This document shows positions 12,782 through 21,250 of a stretch of 35,210 nucleotides of DNA, piece by piece. The translations under genes and the position numbers were made by a program. The notes under the pieces were generated by a model. That model saw only the letters and a program-made list of their open reading frames with translations. It did not search any database and was not told the origin of the DNA. The DNA comes from a virus. Numbering within the stretch: the stretch's first letter is position 1; every line of letters begins with the position of its first letter. The DNA is taken from the IMG/VR virus record IMGVR_UViG_3300005607_000032, positions 1-35,210 of that record. One strand, written 5' to 3'.

Positions 12782-14554
12782 ATGGAACTACAGACAGGCA
12801 TATTCAGCGAGCTGCTAACGGACCTCCGCGAAAAGCGAAGCAGCCTTGAGAATCCGCAGACTCCGCTTAGCTATCCGGCAGAGTGGCTGCTCGATATCTT
12901 TAACGGCGGCCGCACCGATTCCGGCATTCGAGTCAGCGAGCTGACGGCCTTCCAGGCGGTCATCTTCCTGGCTTGCGTTGATTTGATTGCAGGGACTATT
13001 GCTTCACTGCCATTGCATATTTATGAGCGAAGCATTGTGGGCAATGGCCGGGCTTCGCATCGTATTGCTTTTGAGCATGACCTGTATGACATCATCCATA
13101 TCGAGCCAAATCCAGAAATGTCGCGCCATACCTTTCTCAAGGCATACATGGCGCATTCGCTCGCATGGGGAAATGCATATGCAGAATTGCAGCGAGATGC
13201 TGGCAATCAAATCATTGGAATCTGGCCGCGCAATCCATACAAAACGCGGCCCCATCGCCTGAGTTCTCCTATGCGTCTGGAACCGGAGCCATGGCGGCCT
13301 TTTCCGGTAAACTTGCCCGCCGGATCGTTGGTGTATCGTACGACCGACGGGATTGACGATGCAGATCGCAGCGACGTGGATGCGGAGACTGCACGCGCTG
13401 GACGGTTCATTCCTGCTGAGGACATGCTTCATGTTCCGGGCCTGACGTTCGATGGGCGTATAGGACAATCTGTTGTCTGGCTTGCACGCCAGACGCTGGG
13501 TCTTGCCCTTGCAACAGATAAATTCGGCGCAAAGTACTTCGCCAACTTCGCGCGTCCAAGCGGAATACTTGAAATGCCGGCGGCCATGACGCCAGAAGCA
13601 AAAGAGCAGGCGCGGCGTTCATGGATGGAAGCGCAAGGGGGAGAAAACAGTCATCGCGTGGCGGTCCTTCCGCCTGGCTTCAATTTCAAGCCCATCAGCA
13701 ACAAGCCGGAGGAGTCGCAGATGGTCGAAACAAAAGACCGCCTGCGAAGTGAGATTTGTGCCGTATTCCATGTGCCTCCGCATATGGTCGGTGATGTAAA
13801 TAAGAGCACGCGGTCCAGCACCGAACAAATGGCACAGGAATTTTTCCAGTACACTCTTTCGCCATGGATGAATGCGATCAAGCTTGAGTGGAAGCGAAAA
13901 ATGTTCCCTTCAATCGGCATTGGACGCACGCCAAAGAGCCGTTTCTACATTGACTTCGATATTACTGACATGCTGCGTCCTGATGCTGCCAGCCGCGAAA
14001 AATTCTATGGAACTGGCCGCCAGTGGGGCTTTTTGAATACGAATGACATACGCGCGTTTGAAAAACTCAATCCTATTGATGAGAAGTGGGCGGAAGACTA
14101 CTGGATGCCTATCAACATGACGCTCACTGAGACGCCGCTGGATCCAAACCATCAGGATGGTGCTGGTGTTGGTGACAAGCCGGACGATCAGCGTATGCGT
14201 CCATTTTCACGAATATTTCGTGATGCGTTTGGGCGCATTATCACGCGACAGCAGCGGGATTTAAAAGCTATTCAAATGGCTTTTGGTCCTGTTCTTTTCA
14301 GTATTCGTGATGCATGGTTTGATGTGGCAGCACAATCACTGCAACTGGACGCACAGCCTGGATTGGAAAGCGGAAAATTTGTCGAGGAATATCTCGCAGC
14401 CATGCAAAAGCGTGCTGCCGAATGGACCGCCGAAAGTGCTGAAGAAACGGTCAGTCAGGAATTACAGCGCGCGGTCCGTGCATTGCGCATTGCCGCATAC
14501 AGAGAGGCGGCAAGCCTCAAGGCAAAGGAAGGAGAAACACATGCCGCAAATTGA
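12782..14554 (+). CDS. Portal protein, HK97 family
   Basis: The protein has 590 residues. It forms the dodecameric ring through which DNA enters the head. Landmarks are 'VSELTAFQAVIFLACVDLIA', 'IASLPLHIYER', 'LAWGNAYAELQRD', 'VPGLTFDGRIGQS', 'GILEMP' and 'FHVPPHMVGDVNKSTRSS', followed by 'EFFQYTLSPWMNAIK' in the HK97 portal order. It is longer than most in the family: the C-terminal 130 residues (from about 460) are a helical extension rich in Gln, Ala and Glu, probably reaching into the capsid. It overlaps the protease gene by 14 bases. Confidence 0.92.
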   Translation: MELQTGIFSELLTDLREKRSSLENPQTPLSYPAEWLLDIFNGGRTDSGIRVSELTAFQAVIFLACVDLIAGTIASLPLHIYERSIVGNGRASHRIAFEHDLYDIIHIEPNPEMSRHTFLKAYMAHSLAWGNAYAELQRDAGNQIIGIWPRNPYKTRPHRLSSPMRLEPEPWRPFPVNLPAGSLVYRTTDGIDDADRSDVDAETARAGRFIPAEDMLHVPGLTFDGRIGQSVVWLARQTLGLALATDKFGAKYFANFARPSGILEMPAAMTPEAKEQARRSWMEAQGGENSHRVAVLPPGFNFKPISNKPEESQMVETKDRLRSEICAVFHVPPHMVGDVNKSTRSSTEQMAQEFFQYTLSPWMNAIKLEWKRKMFPSIGIGRTPKSRFYIDFDITDMLRPDAASREKFYGTGRQWGFLNTNDIRAFEKLNPIDEKWAEDYWMPINMTLTETPLDPNHQDGAGVGDKPDDQRMRPFSRIFRDAFGRIITRQQRDLKAIQMAFGPVLFSIRDAWFDVAAQSLQLDAQPGLESGKFVEEYLAAMQKRAAEWTAESAEETVSQELQRAVRALRIAAYREAASLKAKEGETHAAN

Positions 14555-15557
14555 ACGGCGGTTCATTCGTGGTGGTCAGCTTCGCGCGAAGAGTGGAGAT
14601 AAACCGGGCATTGAAGGCTATGCCGCAGTCTACAATCAGAAATTTGACAATGGCTGGTTTTTCGAGAGTATCAAGCCTGGGGCCTTCAGTCGCGCACTGA
14701 AAGAGAAGCAGGATGTGCGGTGTTTGTTCAATCACAATCCTGACAACCTTCTCGGCAGGACAAAGTCCAATACGCTGCGCATGACAGAAGATGATACTGG
14801 ACTGCATTACGAATGTGATACAGATCCTGAAATCCGCATCGCCGCGGATGTACAAGGCATGGTGGAGCGCGGCGATATTGATGGTTGCAGTTTTGCCTTT
14901 GTGGCAACAAAGCAAACTTGGCATGAAGAAACAGATGCGGATGGTCACATTATTCAGCATCGTGAGATCGAAGATGTGGACTTGTATGACGTTGGTCCAG
15001 TCACATATCCCGCCTATGAAGGCACAAGCGTAAACGCCCGGGCATTGTGGCCGCAGGGCATCCCTGCAGAGGTGCGCAGCCATGTTCCTTCACTTCGCAC
15101 TGAAGACAAAAAGACCAAGCGCGTGGATGGAGAAGATTTGACTGCCGACTGCTTCCTGATCGTCGGCAACCCGGATGACACCTCTACTTGGAAACTGCCG
15201 TGGAAATTCTCTACCGATGAGAAGACAAAGGGTCATCTGCGCAACGCCTTGGCCCGCTTCGATCAACTCAAGGGTGTAAGCGAAGAGGAAAAGAAAAAGG
15301 CATGGAAAAAGCTGCTCCGCTTGTGTGAAGAATACGGCATTGATGTCAGCGAAGAAGACAAGCAGAAGTTCAGCCGTCGCGATGTAGAAGATGGCGATGG
15401 TGATTGCACTTGTCCATGCGGTTCCTGCCAATCTGGCGAATGCGAAAACTGCGATTGCGATGGCTGTGGTTCGGAAACCTGTGGCAACAGCAATTGCAAC
15501 TGCGGCGAAGAGCGCATGCGACTGAAGAAGCGCGCCCATCTGGTGCAGATGAATTAA
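14541..15557 (+). CDS. HK97 prohead protease with helical and Cys-rich extensions
   Basis: The protein has 338 residues from ATG 14541, with AAGGAAGGAG upstream. Residues 1-175 are the protease: 'IEGYAAVYNQKFD', 'ESIKPGAFSRAL', the catalytic His in 'LFNHNPDNLLGRT', then 'GDIDGCSFAFVA', where the Ser is the nucleophile, and 'DVDLYDVGPVTYPAYEGTS'. It cleaves capsid delta domains during maturation. Residues 190-275 form a helical domain with 'HLRNALARFDQLKGVSEEEK', seen as an accessory domain in other phage proteins. The tail has 11 Cys in 33 residues (CTCPCGSC ... CNC), flanked by acidic and then basic residues. The tail is unusual for this family and may bind metal. Confidence 0.9.
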   Translation: MPQIERRFIRGGQLRAKSGDKPGIEGYAAVYNQKFDNGWFFESIKPGAFSRALKEKQDVRCLFNHNPDNLLGRTKSNTLRMTEDDTGLHYECDTDPEIRIAADVQGMVERGDIDGCSFAFVATKQTWHEETDADGHIIQHREIEDVDLYDVGPVTYPAYEGTSVNARALWPQGIPAEVRSHVPSLRTEDKKTKRVDGEDLTADCFLIVGNPDDTSTWKLPWKFSTDEKTKGHLRNALARFDQLKGVSEEEKKKAWKKLLRLCEEYGIDVSEEDKQKFSRRDVEDGDGDCTCPCGSCQSGECENCDCDGCGSETCGNSNCNCGEERMRLKKRAHLVQMN

Positions 15558-15685
15558 CAGCAAAAGTTTCGCTGGCTGGTTCGTGCGGGATGCCGCTGTC
15601 TTGGATGACGAGCGTTCTGGCCGGAATGTGAGCACATGCGCGGCGCGCATGGCGCGACACAAATTCAATTACGCGAGAAGAAACA

Positions 15686-16990
15686 ATGCCAATACAGGGA
15701 AGTTACGCAAAGGCCCGCGAACTGCGTGAAAAGCGGTTCAAGCTTGCCAAGGATGCCAATGATATCCTTGACAACCAATCTCTCAACAAGGAAGAGCGCA
15801 ACGCCAAGGCGAGGCAGATGCTCGACGAATGCGATGCGCTTAAGGCCGAAATTGACGTTCTGGAGCGTGCGGCTGTTGCAGATGAGGAGACGCGCCAAAC
15901 CGGCGCACCTCCGGCAGGCAGGGTCGGTGTTGATGCTGGTGTTACAGACAAAGAGAAGCAGGAACGCTACCGCAAAGTATGGGCGCGCTCAATGAAGTAC
16001 GACGGTCCCCGGGAATATGGATTCCGCGGTGCCAACCTGACCGATGAAGAGCGCGCGTTGCTGCGTGAGTTCCGTGATATGGGCACTGGCGGTGGCAACG
16101 CTCTGCAGGGGACAGGGGGCGGATATTTCGTGCCCGTCGGTTTTGTGAACGAGGTAGAAAACGCCCTCAAATATTACGGCGACATGCTCAACACTTCAAC
16201 CATCATGGAGACTTCTACAGGTCAATCGTTACCTTATCCTACAAACAACGATACGGGGACCACTGGCGAGCTGATTGGCGAAGGTCAGCAGGTAAGTGAA
16301 GGTGATCTTAGTCTCGGAAACGTGGTGTTTGGGGCCTACAAATATTCAACCAAGATGGTGAAAGTGTCCATCGAGCTGCTACAGGATTCCGCTTTCGACC
16401 TGGAATCTTTCCTGAAGGACCAGTTTGCGATTCGGATAGGACGCATTCTCAACAATCATTTCACAGTTGGGACTGGCACCAATCAGCCCAAGGGAATTCT
16501 CGTTGCCGCGACCGCAGGCCCAGTTGCGGGCGGGTCCTCGGGTAACGATGGTGGTTCGGAAACCGGCGGGACCTCGATTGGATCGGATGACCTGATTGAG
16601 CTGGAACACTCGATTGATCCACTCTATCGCCGTGGTGCGAAATACATGATGCACGACTCCACGCTGAAGCAGATCAAGAAGCTCAAGGACAAATATGGGC
16701 GTCCTCTCTGGCTCCCTGGTCTGGCTGTGAATGATCCGGACACGATCAACGGCTATGGTTACAGCATCAACAATGATCTGCCTGCCATCGCTGTAAATGC
16801 GAAGACTGTGCTGTTCGGCAAGCTGGACAAATACATCATTCGTCGTGTGAAAGAACTGTCCGTATTGCGGCTGGTCGAGCGCTATGCAGACTATGGACAG
16901 GTTGCCTTCATCGGTTTTGCACGCTATGACGGTAACCTGCTCGATGCAGGCACGCATCCGGTGAAGTATCTGACACAGGCGGCCGCCTGA
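15686..16990 (+). CDS. Major capsid protein, HK97 fold
   Basis: The protein has 434 residues from ATG 15686. Residues 1-75 are a charged coiled coil (the scaffolding delta domain removed by the protease). The shell part begins near residue 130 with 'GTGGGYFVPVGFVNEVENAL', then 'LPYPTNNDTGTTGELIGEGQ', 'KYSTKMVKVSIELLQDSAFD', 'GTGTNQPKGIL', 'YMMHDSTLKQIKKLKDKYG', and an end 'RYADYGQVAFIGFARYDGNL'. This is the usual HK97 order. The preceding gap (15558-15685) has no gene but a CATGCGC/GCGCATG inverted repeat at 15635-15651. A strong terminator follows the stop. Confidence 0.94.
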   Translation: MPIQGSYAKARELREKRFKLAKDANDILDNQSLNKEERNAKARQMLDECDALKAEIDVLERAAVADEETRQTGAPPAGRVGVDAGVTDKEKQERYRKVWARSMKYDGPREYGFRGANLTDEERALLREFRDMGTGGGNALQGTGGGYFVPVGFVNEVENALKYYGDMLNTSTIMETSTGQSLPYPTNNDTGTTGELIGEGQQVSEGDLSLGNVVFGAYKYSTKMVKVSIELLQDSAFDLESFLKDQFAIRIGRILNNHFTVGTGTNQPKGILVAATAGPVAGGSSGNDGGSETGGTSIGSDDLIELEHSIDPLYRRGAKYMMHDSTLKQIKKLKDKYGRPLWLPGLAVNDPDTINGYGYSINNDLPAIAVNAKTVLFGKLDKYIIRRVKELSVLRLVERYADYGQVAFIGFARYDGNLLDAGTHPVKYLTQAAA

Positions 16991-17010
16991 TAACGATTCA
17001 ATTTGGGGAG

Positions 17011-17052
17011 TTGGGCCTTAGTAGGGAAATCCGAAAAGGCCCAATCTTTTTA
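17011..17052 (+). terminator. Rho-independent terminator after the capsid gene
   Basis: TTGGGCCTT (17011-17019) pairs perfectly with AAGGCCCAA (17036-17044), followed by TCTTTTTT. It lies between the capsid stop and the next gene start at 17055. It would trim transcription after the most abundant structural gene, with partial read-through to the connector genes. Confidence 0.8.
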
Positions 17053-17054
17053 AG

Positions 17055-17285
17055 ATGTCTGATCAGCTATCATCCATTCCGCCTCGCCTGCGTGTAGAAG
17101 ACATATGCGACTATTGCCGCCGTCAATTTGTTCGCGCGCGCGGCATTGCTGCCATTTGTCCTAGCTGCGGGCTGGAAAACGAACGCATGCAACCTGAGTC
17201 ATCTATGCTGGTCCCGGCTGCTGAGAAAGCCATCAAGCCGCAGCCTGTTCCCAAACCACGCAAGCCCAGGAAGAGCACGAAATAA
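17055..17285 (+). CDS. Small zinc-ribbon protein in the head module
   Basis: The protein has 76 residues from ATG 17055. Residues 18-41 hold CDYCRRQF and CPSCG, a zinc ribbon. The C-terminus is a Pro/Lys-rich tail ('PVPKPRKPRKSTK') likely to bind nucleic acid or acidic surfaces. The role is unknown. It follows the capsid terminator directly and its stop is 1 base before the connector start. Confidence 0.62.
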   Translation: MSDQLSSIPPRLRVEDICDYCRRQFVRARGIAAICPSCGLENERMQPESSMLVPAAEKAIKPQPVPKPRKPRKSTK

Positions 17286-17286
17286 C

Positions 17287-18021
17287 GTGGGATACGTCCG
17301 TCAAACTTCGCTGCCACAGGCAGAGCCGGTGACGCTTGCTGAAATGAAGAATTTTCTTCGGATTGGCAATACATTCACTGACGATGACCAGCTCATCGCT
17401 GGACTCATCCAGGCAGCACGCGAGCACGCGGAAAAAATAACAGGGCGGGCCATTGCGCAGCGCACCTTCCGTATGGTGCTCGACTCGCACCCTTATTACA
17501 CGGACACCATCCAGAGTCAGCTTGCTTATCCGCCAAGCTATTATTCGTTGCCGCGCTATTCAACTACACTGTGGAACTATTCGCAGATGATTAAGCTGCC
17601 GTTTCCGCCCGTCATCAGCGTCCAGCAGATGCGATACATAGACCCAACCGGCAATGCGCAAATCATGCGGCAAGACGTGGATTTTGTGCTGGACCGCATG
17701 ACGGAACCAGCGCGCATTTTTCCAGTGCCTGGGCAATATTGGCCTGCTGATCTTTATGTGGCAAACGCGGTCGAAATTGACTTCACGGCAGGCTATGATC
17801 CCAATCCTGCTGCCGCGCCTGATACGCACAACGTTGCGTTGAATCCACCGATGCAGCAACCCGATTCGACCATTGTGACTGCGGTCCCACAGTCGCTTCG
17901 GCGCACGATCATGTTGCTGGTTTCGAACTGGTACGACAATCGCTGGCAGGAAGTCCCGCCGGAAATTGACATGATGCTCTACAACGATGCGGTGATTGAC
18001 TTTGCTCCAACGCGTGGTTAA
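17287..18021 (+). CDS. Head-tail connector protein (HK97 gp6-like)
   Basis: The protein has 244 residues from GTG 17287, chosen because the family begins right before 'AEPVTLAEMKNFLRI'. The features fit gp6/gp15-type connectors: 'DDDQLIAGLIQAAREHAEKI', 'TGRAIAQRTFRMVLD', 'VISVQQMRYIDPTGNAQIM', 'VEIDFTAGYD', and an end with 'LRRTIMLLVSNWYDNR'. The protein forms the ring below the portal. It is longer than typical gp6 because of an inserted loop around residues 70-100 rich in Tyr and Ser. Confidence 0.85.
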   Translation: MGYVRQTSLPQAEPVTLAEMKNFLRIGNTFTDDDQLIAGLIQAAREHAEKITGRAIAQRTFRMVLDSHPYYTDTIQSQLAYPPSYYSLPRYSTTLWNYSQMIKLPFPPVISVQQMRYIDPTGNAQIMRQDVDFVLDRMTEPARIFPVPGQYWPADLYVANAVEIDFTAGYDPNPAAAPDTHNVALNPPMQQPDSTIVTAVPQSLRRTIMLLVSNWYDNRWQEVPPEIDMMLYNDAVIDFAPTRG

Positions 18022-18040
18022 CCGGCCAAGGCCTTCGCCT

Positions 18041-18388
18041 TTGGCCATCAATTCTGGCGAACTGCGGCATCCGATCACGATTCAGGCGCCGGCAAATGCA
18101 GTCCAGTCTGGATCGTTCGGTGCGTCGGTAACGCCGTCGTCCTGGACCGTGGTGCGTTCAGATATGGCGTCAATCTATACCGCCGGAGGACGCGAGACAT
18201 CGCAGGCCTCGCAGCTTGTGTCTGAGGTATCGCACGTCGTCAAGATTCGCTGGACGTCAGATGTGCTGAAGGCCGGGTATCAGATCGTATTCGGTGCACG
18301 GATATTCACTGTGTTGTACATCGAGAACGTGCAGGAGCGCAATCTGGTGCTCCTGCTCTATTGCAAAGAAGTGGATGGCGCACAGTGA
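18041..18388 (+). CDS. Head-tail adaptor / head closure protein
   Basis: The protein has about 115 residues from TTG 18041 ('AINSGELRHPITIQAP'), the usual opening of the SPP1 gp16-like head-tail adaptor family. An in-frame TTG at 17996 would add 15 residues and overlap the connector gene. Family features are 'GELRHPITIQ', 'WTVVRSDMASIYTAGGRE', 'HVVKIRWTSDV' and 'IFTVLYIENVQERNLVLLLY'. It closes the portal channel. The stop overlaps the next start (GTGA at 18385). Confidence 0.8.
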   Translation: MAINSGELRHPITIQAPANAVQSGSFGASVTPSSWTVVRSDMASIYTAGGRETSQASQLVSEVSHVVKIRWTSDVLKAGYQIVFGARIFTVLYIENVQERNLVLLLYCKEVDGAQ

Positions 18389-18795
18389 TTGATCAGGGGC
18401 TGGTAAGCATTCTTGCCGCAGATGCTGGTGTTACGGCGTTGCTGGCTACCGGCGATGCGCGGTCTATATTCCAGATGGTGGTCCCGGAAGACGAATCTGC
18501 TTATCCGTGCATCGGCTACCAGTTTGTCGGTGGATCCAGCGCGCCAACGTTTGACACGTCGGGTCTCCAGCGGTCTCGGGTGCAGATTGACTGCTGGGCA
18601 GTAACGCCAGAAGGCGCGAAGAACCTAGCTGAAGCTGTGCGCAAGGCGCTCAATGGATTTCATGGCTACCTGAGCGACGGCACGGTACTGTCGAACGCAA
18701 TGATGCTGCATCCAGGCATTGACTTCTTCAGCGCTGATTCGCGGTTTTTCCGCCGGATGCTTGAGTTCTATTTGTTGTACACCTTCAATTCTTAG
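18385..18795 (+). CDS. DUF3168-type tail completion/terminator protein
   Basis: The protein has 136 residues from GTG 18385. It matches DUF3168: 'GLVSILAADAGVTALL' at the start, 'DESAYPCIGYQFVGG', 'TSGLQRSRVQIDCWAVTPEG', then 'NLAEAVRKALNGFHG', and an end 'MLEFYLLYTF'. This family caps the tail tube and joins it to the head. The place between the adaptor and the tail tube is the usual one. Confidence 0.82.
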   Translation: MIDQGLVSILAADAGVTALLATGDARSIFQMVVPEDESAYPCIGYQFVGGSSAPTFDTSGLQRSRVQIDCWAVTPEGAKNLAEAVRKALNGFHGYLSDGTVLSNAMMLHPGIDFFSADSRFFRRMLEFYLLYTFNS

Positions 18796-18804
18796 GAGAA
18801 AACA

Positions 18805-19269
18805 ATGGCATATACGGGCAGCAAAGCGCAGGCGGGACGCGGCAGTGTGCTCTCGATTGGCGGCGTCAAGGGGGCTGGCGGAACAGAAACGTTCACTCCG
18901 ATTGGCGAAGTAAAAACCAGTGGCATCAGCGGTGCCAAATGGAATACCGTTGACGTGACAAATTTCAATTCCGGAGCAGACCAGGAGTTCATCACCACGA
19001 TCCGCGACAACGGAAGTCTGAAGCTCTCCGGCAACCGGGTGTCCAGCGACGCAGGACAGCTTGTCGTCGAGCAGGCGTTCGCAAGCGGGGCAGTCTACGA
19101 TTTTAAACTCGTGCTTCCGCTGGCTGCCGGGCAGAATACAACAGGCGATACCTATTCATTCAGTGCGATTGTTGAATCGCGCGAATTTGATGTGGACGTA
19201 ACAAAGGAAATCTCCTGGACAGTCGGCCTCAAGATTTCTGGACCGGTGACGCTCACGGCTGGCAGTTAA
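18805..19269 (+). CDS. Major tail tube protein
   Basis: The protein has 154 residues from ATG 18805, with TAGGAGAAAACA upstream. The beta-rich sequence has 'FTPIGEVKTSGISGAKWNTV', 'DVTNFNSGADQEFITTIRDN', 'GSLKLSGNRV' and 'FSAIVESREFDVDVTKEISW'. This is the pattern of lambda gpV/HK97-type tube proteins, which polymerise as hexamer rings on the tape measure. The gene sits between the tail terminator and the tail chaperones, as expected. Confidence 0.88.
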   Translation: MAYTGSKAQAGRGSVLSIGGVKGAGGTETFTPIGEVKTSGISGAKWNTVDVTNFNSGADQEFITTIRDNGSLKLSGNRVSSDAGQLVVEQAFASGAVYDFKLVLPLAAGQNTTGDTYSFSAIVESREFDVDVTKEISWTVGLKISGPVTLTAGS

Positions 19270-19289
19270 AATCCACAAGGAACATAAAC

Positions 19290-19652
19290 ATGTCGAAAAA
19301 GAAAACTCCTGTTGATCCTGTAAATCCTCCCGTTGAGTTAAACCTCGACGGAAAAGTATATAAACTGTGCTTTGATTTTGCTGCGCTTGCTGAAGCAGAA
19401 TCGCATTTCATTCGAGCAGGGCACCATATTAATCTGTTGGCCGCGCTGCCGAAGCTTAACCTGTCATCCATCCAGATGATTTTCCCCTGCGCGCTGCATA
19501 GGCATCATCCGGAGATCGGTTTTGTGGAAGCGCAAGAGATGGTGAACATCTCTAATGTCTTTGGCATTGCCAGCGCCATCGCGGAAGCGTGGCAGAAGGC
19601 CATGCCAGAGGCAAAGCCAGACCCTACCGGGGCCGTGGACGCAGACGCTTAA
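19290..19652 (+). CDS. Tail assembly chaperone, short form (gpG-like)
   Basis: The protein has 120 residues. 'VELNLDGKVYKLCFDFAALA' then 'EAESHFIRAGHHINLLAALP' is the normal opening of a tail chaperone that binds the tape measure. The end is low-complexity ('AKPDPTGAVDADA'), as in gpG-type proteins. The next frame (19589-19999) continues with the matching gpT-like domain, so a fusion product by minus-one frameshifting is likely. Position between the tube and tape measure genes supports this. Confidence 0.8.
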   Translation: MSKKKTPVDPVNPPVELNLDGKVYKLCFDFAALAEAESHFIRAGHHINLLAALPKLNLSSIQMIFPCALHRHHPEIGFVEAQEMVNISNVFGIASAIAEAWQKAMPEAKPDPTGAVDADA

Positions 19653-19999
19653 AAGCGCCCACGGAGCCGCCGGAGAAGCAGTGGCTCAGGATTTGGTCAA
19701 TTGCAAGATATGACCTCGGCCTTTCTGATGGCGAGTTCTACGCGCTTACGCCAAAGCAGTTTGATGCGCTGGTGAAGCGGCGTGAACATGAGACAGAACA
19801 CCATGAATTTATGCTGGCCCAGATCGCCTGTTACCTGGTTAATTTCAGTATGTGCCGCCCTGAGAAGTCGGTGGAAGTCAAGGACTTCATGCCTTCGGAG
19901 TGGATGAAAGCGAAAACGGAGCGGCAGCCGGTTCGTCGCCGCAGACGTCAGGCCATCGCTCAGGAAATAAGGCTGGTAATGCAGCATTTCATAAGATAA
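19589..19999 (+). CDS. Tail assembly chaperone extension (gpT-like)
   Basis: This frame is minus one relative to the preceding gene and overlaps its end. The meaningful part begins about 19655 with 'QWLRIWSIARYDLGLSDGEF' and 'YALTPKQFDALVKRREHETE', a typical gpT-like domain. The overlapping part is Arg-rich and looks like non-native coding, which favours a frameshift fusion over an independent start at GTG 19589. A classical slippery heptamer is not obvious; GGCAAAG at 19610-19616 is the nearest candidate. Confidence 0.72.
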   Translation: MAEGHARGKARPYRGRGRRRLKAPTEPPEKQWLRIWSIARYDLGLSDGEFYALTPKQFDALVKRREHETEHHEFMLAQIACYLVNFSMCRPEKSVEVKDFMPSEWMKAKTERQPVRRRRRQAIAQEIRLVMQHFIR

Positions 20000-20010
20000 A
20001 CTATGACGGC

Positions 20011-20364
20011 ATGAAAAAGGCCGCCATCGTGATTGCTGTTGTCATAGCCTTGAGCGGAGTAGGGCTGTATATTGCCTCCGTGGCTAAACACGCGGAAGCC
20101 GCTCCAGTTGCTATTCAGCAGGGATTTGACCAGGCCAATGCGCAGATTGAGGCTGAGAACCGTGACCTCCGCATCCGGAATACTGAAAAAGAGATGCAGA
20201 TTATTGATATCGAACGAAAAATAGGGATTTCATCTGATACGAAAAAAAATCTATCTCAGTACGTGTCAGATTTAGAGTGGGCGAAAACTCAGTTTTCTGA
20301 TGCAAATATTCAAGAGCAGCTCGATCGAGATATTGACTGGTGCAAAAGAAAGATGAACCGATGA
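20011..20364 (+). CDS. Membrane-anchored coiled-coil protein (moron gene 1)
   Basis: The protein has 117 residues from ATG 20011. The N-terminus 'MKKAAIVIAVVIALSGVGLY' is an uncleaved-looking membrane anchor. The rest is a charged coiled coil ('ENRDLRIRNTEKEMQIIDIE') that would face the periplasm. The layout is like an inner-membrane spanin, but the place inside the tail module and the coupling to a second exported protein suggest a lysogenic-conversion cassette. The DNA is AT-richer than its neighbours, with A-runs around 20241. The stop overlaps the next start. Confidence 0.62.
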   Translation: MKKAAIVIAVVIALSGVGLYIASVAKHAEAAPVAIQQGFDQANAQIEAENRDLRIRNTEKEMQIIDIERKIGISSDTKKNLSQYVSDLEWAKTQFSDANIQEQLDRDIDWCKRKMNR

Positions 20365-21227
20365 AAATATGGGTACCTATATTATTATGCTTGACATGCT
20401 CTTTTGGTTTTGCCCAAACGAAAACCGTCTATGATGGTCCAGATTACAATGGCAGTGGTCGTCTGACGGTTACAAAGACGGACAACTCCGCCACTGCGGC
20501 TGCGGTTGGAAATGGTGTAGCAGTTGGAACAGGTGCGGGACTCACATATTTCCTGATCATCAGGCCTCGTCTTCAGGAGATGCACAACAACAAAATCAAT
20601 CGAATTGAAGGGCAATTCACTCCTGTTTATGGATTGCTGGATGAGTTGGTTGCGAGTCCGATACCTGTAAGAGCGCAGCAAGCTGCTTCTGATATTCCGA
20701 CGGTAGAAGGCCATCGTCTTGGCGAGTCCTGGAACGATTTTGTTGCGCGCGCTCCATATCTACAAAAGCGTATTGCGCAATGCGCATCGGAGAAACGCCC
20801 TGCTTCTGGAAAGCACATGAAGAAATATGTTTTCAATCCATGTGCTGATCTTTGGATGATGGCAGATAAACCTGATTCTGATCTGACGCTGGACTGTCTT
20901 CGACTCGGACTGGGTGCCAGCAAGGACATGGTTTGTCAGGACTTCAGCGGTGAAGTTAGCTTCCATGATAATAAGTTAGTATCTCTGAAGCTGATTCTTG
21001 AGGGCATGGATTGGAAGGGCGCATTTCCCGCACTAGTAGAAAAGTTTGGACAGCCTGATGGAAGGGACCAGGCGGCCACGCTCGGAGTATGGAGTACTGC
21101 TGAATATCATCTCGTGGCTGCGCAGGTGAACAATGATGTTGCCTTAGCATGGATGACTCCAGAGCGCTATCGCACCACGGTAGCAGCCGTTCGTTCAGCG
21201 CGGGAAGTTGGAGCAGATTCGTTCTGA
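20361..21227 (+). CDS. Exported protein of unknown function (moron gene 2)
   Basis: The protein has 288 residues from ATG 20361 (overlap ATGA). The signal peptide 'MKIWVPILLCLTCSFGFA' is followed by QTKTV. Residues 40-70 hold a small-residue/hydrophobic stretch ('AVGNGVAVGTGAGLTYFLII') that may be a membrane helix. The mature domain has four Cys (about residues 138-195), which could form disulfides, and a 'DWKGAFPALVEKFGQPDG' region like a host envelope protein. It is not a known phage structural family. A terminator follows at once, so with the gene before it this forms a self-contained cassette inserted into the tail genes. Confidence 0.68.
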   Translation: MKIWVPILLCLTCSFGFAQTKTVYDGPDYNGSGRLTVTKTDNSATAAAVGNGVAVGTGAGLTYFLIIRPRLQEMHNNKINRIEGQFTPVYGLLDELVASPIPVRAQQAASDIPTVEGHRLGESWNDFVARAPYLQKRIAQCASEKRPASGKHMKKYVFNPCADLWMMADKPDSDLTLDCLRLGLGASKDMVCQDFSGEVSFHDNKLVSLKLILEGMDWKGAFPALVEKFGQPDGRDQAATLGVWSTAEYHLVAAQVNNDVALAWMTPERYRTTVAAVRSAREVGADSF

Positions 21228-21250
21228 TCGAATTTCAATAGGTTATAAAC

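Noticed and set aside
14517-15668. Long minus-strand frames opposite the prohead protease gene
   Set aside because: They are codon-bias shadows of the clear plus-strand protease, with no family motif.
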